64,000 nucleotides of DNA from Lysobacter sp. Lineage in GTDB: Bacteria > Pseudomonadota > Gammaproteobacteria > Xanthomonadales > Xanthomonadaceae. Positions 63,611-64,000 of this stretch are shown here, one piece after another (position 1 is the first letter of the stretch; each line of letters opens with the position of its first letter). Where the stretch lies: NCBI GenBank assembly GCA_008015835.1, contig SSGH01000007.1, positions 1-64,000 on the forward strand, in the 5' to 3' direction. The notes beneath the pieces were generated by a model. It worked only from the letters and a program-made list of their open reading frames with translations. It did no database searches and had not been told where the DNA came from. A program made the position numbers and the translations under genes.

Positions 63611-64000
63611 TCATGCGGCGGTCTCCGACGTCGGCGGCCCCGCCTTCGGAGGTTCGGGCTTCGGAGGCTCGGGCTTCGGCGCGTCGGCTTTCGGCGGCGC
63701 AGGCGCGAAATAACCGACCGCCGTGCACAGCAAGCCGTAAGCGAGGAACGAAATGATGCCGAAGATATTGCCGAGATGGTCGCGATCGACCACCAGCAAT
63801 TTCAGCAACACCACGCCCATCAAGGCCGCGCCCGCGCCCCACAGCACGCGGTCGCCGCGACGCGAACCGAAGATCCAACCGAGCACGCCCAGCACGCTCC
63901 ACACCACGGTGAGCGCGGTTTGCACTTGGGTGTCGTCGAGCATCGACATCGACCACGGACTACCGGCCCAGTGATGCACCGCACGCAGCGTGGCGAAGCT
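63611..64000 (-). CDS. DUF2339 membrane protein, C-terminal part (cut by the window end)
   Basis: The frame stays open to base 64000 (SFATLRAMHHWAGSPWSM continues across the internal Met), so only the last about 129 residues are visible. These contain three membrane helices and a Pro/Lys/Glu-rich tail (PKPEPPKPEPPKAGPPTSET). HHWAGSPWSM and DRVLWGAGAALMGVVLLKLL match the C-terminal region of the multi-helix DUF2339 family. The 5' end lies outside the window. Confidence 0.85.
   Translation of the reverse strand, partial: SFATLRAVHHWAGSPWSMSMLDDTQVQTALTVVWSVLGVLGWIFGSRRGDRVLWGAGAALMGVVLLKLLVVDRDHLGNIFGIISFLAYGLLCTAVGYFAPAPPKADAPKPEPPKPEPPKAGPPTSETAA

Overview
The window reads as chromosomal DNA of a high-GC gammaproteobacterium, most likely a Xanthomonadaceae/Lysobacteraceae member of the Lysobacter-Luteimonas-Xanthomonas type. 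This is inferred from the Xps-style type II secretion order E-F-G-H-I-J-K-L-M-N-D with a lipoprotein secretin, the linkages xerD-dsbC, lptFG/pepA-holC-valS and pgk-pyk-class I aldolase, the RebB-like protein, and the abundant short palindromic intergenic repeats. No rRNA, tRNA, CRISPR array, prophage or intact IS was found.

Layout. 1-365: a perfect 256-bp palindrome starting at base 1 (probably an assembly-edge artefact), then three imperfect repeats. 362-12733, minus strand: a full type II secretion operon (gspE, an extra Cys-rich membrane-anchored gene, gspF to gspN, gspD), tightly coupled by ATGA/GTGA overlaps from H to K. 12870-19692: purL (with a palindromic repeat inserted in frame), dsbC, xerD and an RDD membrane protein. 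19697-20943: an AT-richer orphan gene with a PD-(D/E)XK-like core and a repeat-rich tract. 20944-29677: lptG/lptF divergent from pepA, a secreted orphan, holC and valS; the valS leader is a 173-bp tandem duplication and valS carries two repeat-derived in-frame inserts. 29996-34669: small secreted protein, rimI, a divergent holD-like gene, pssA, a DUF4124 protein and proS. 34670-44762: repeat cluster, ThrE-like exporter, phospholipase D-type enzyme, a 188-bp tandem duplication, Rieske protein, FAH hydrolase, mscL, M28 peptidase, an RebB-like R-body protein, RlmB, two small tail-anchored proteins and a macrodomain protein. 45044-49429: RND pump and adaptor. 49783-53094: small orphans, a VOC protein and class I fructose-bisphosphate aldolase. 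53314-58094: an accessory stretch with secreted or membrane orphans, a GT51-like fragment protein, a frameshifted lipoprotein and three copies of a 90-bp repeat. 58431-64000: pyk, a HAD phosphatase, pgk, and a DUF3999/DUF2339 pair cut by the window end.

How the parts relate. Most of the window is core metabolism and envelope biogenesis (secretion, LPS transport, phospholipid synthesis, disulfide isomerase, replication clamp-loader accessories, tRNA charging, lower glycolysis). The novelty lies in the small orphans placed between conserved genes, in the solitary RebB-type protein, and in palindromic repeats that have entered the reading frames of purL and valS. Starts were chosen by signal peptide, family alignment from memory and ribosome binding sites; homology calls were made by eye, without database searches.
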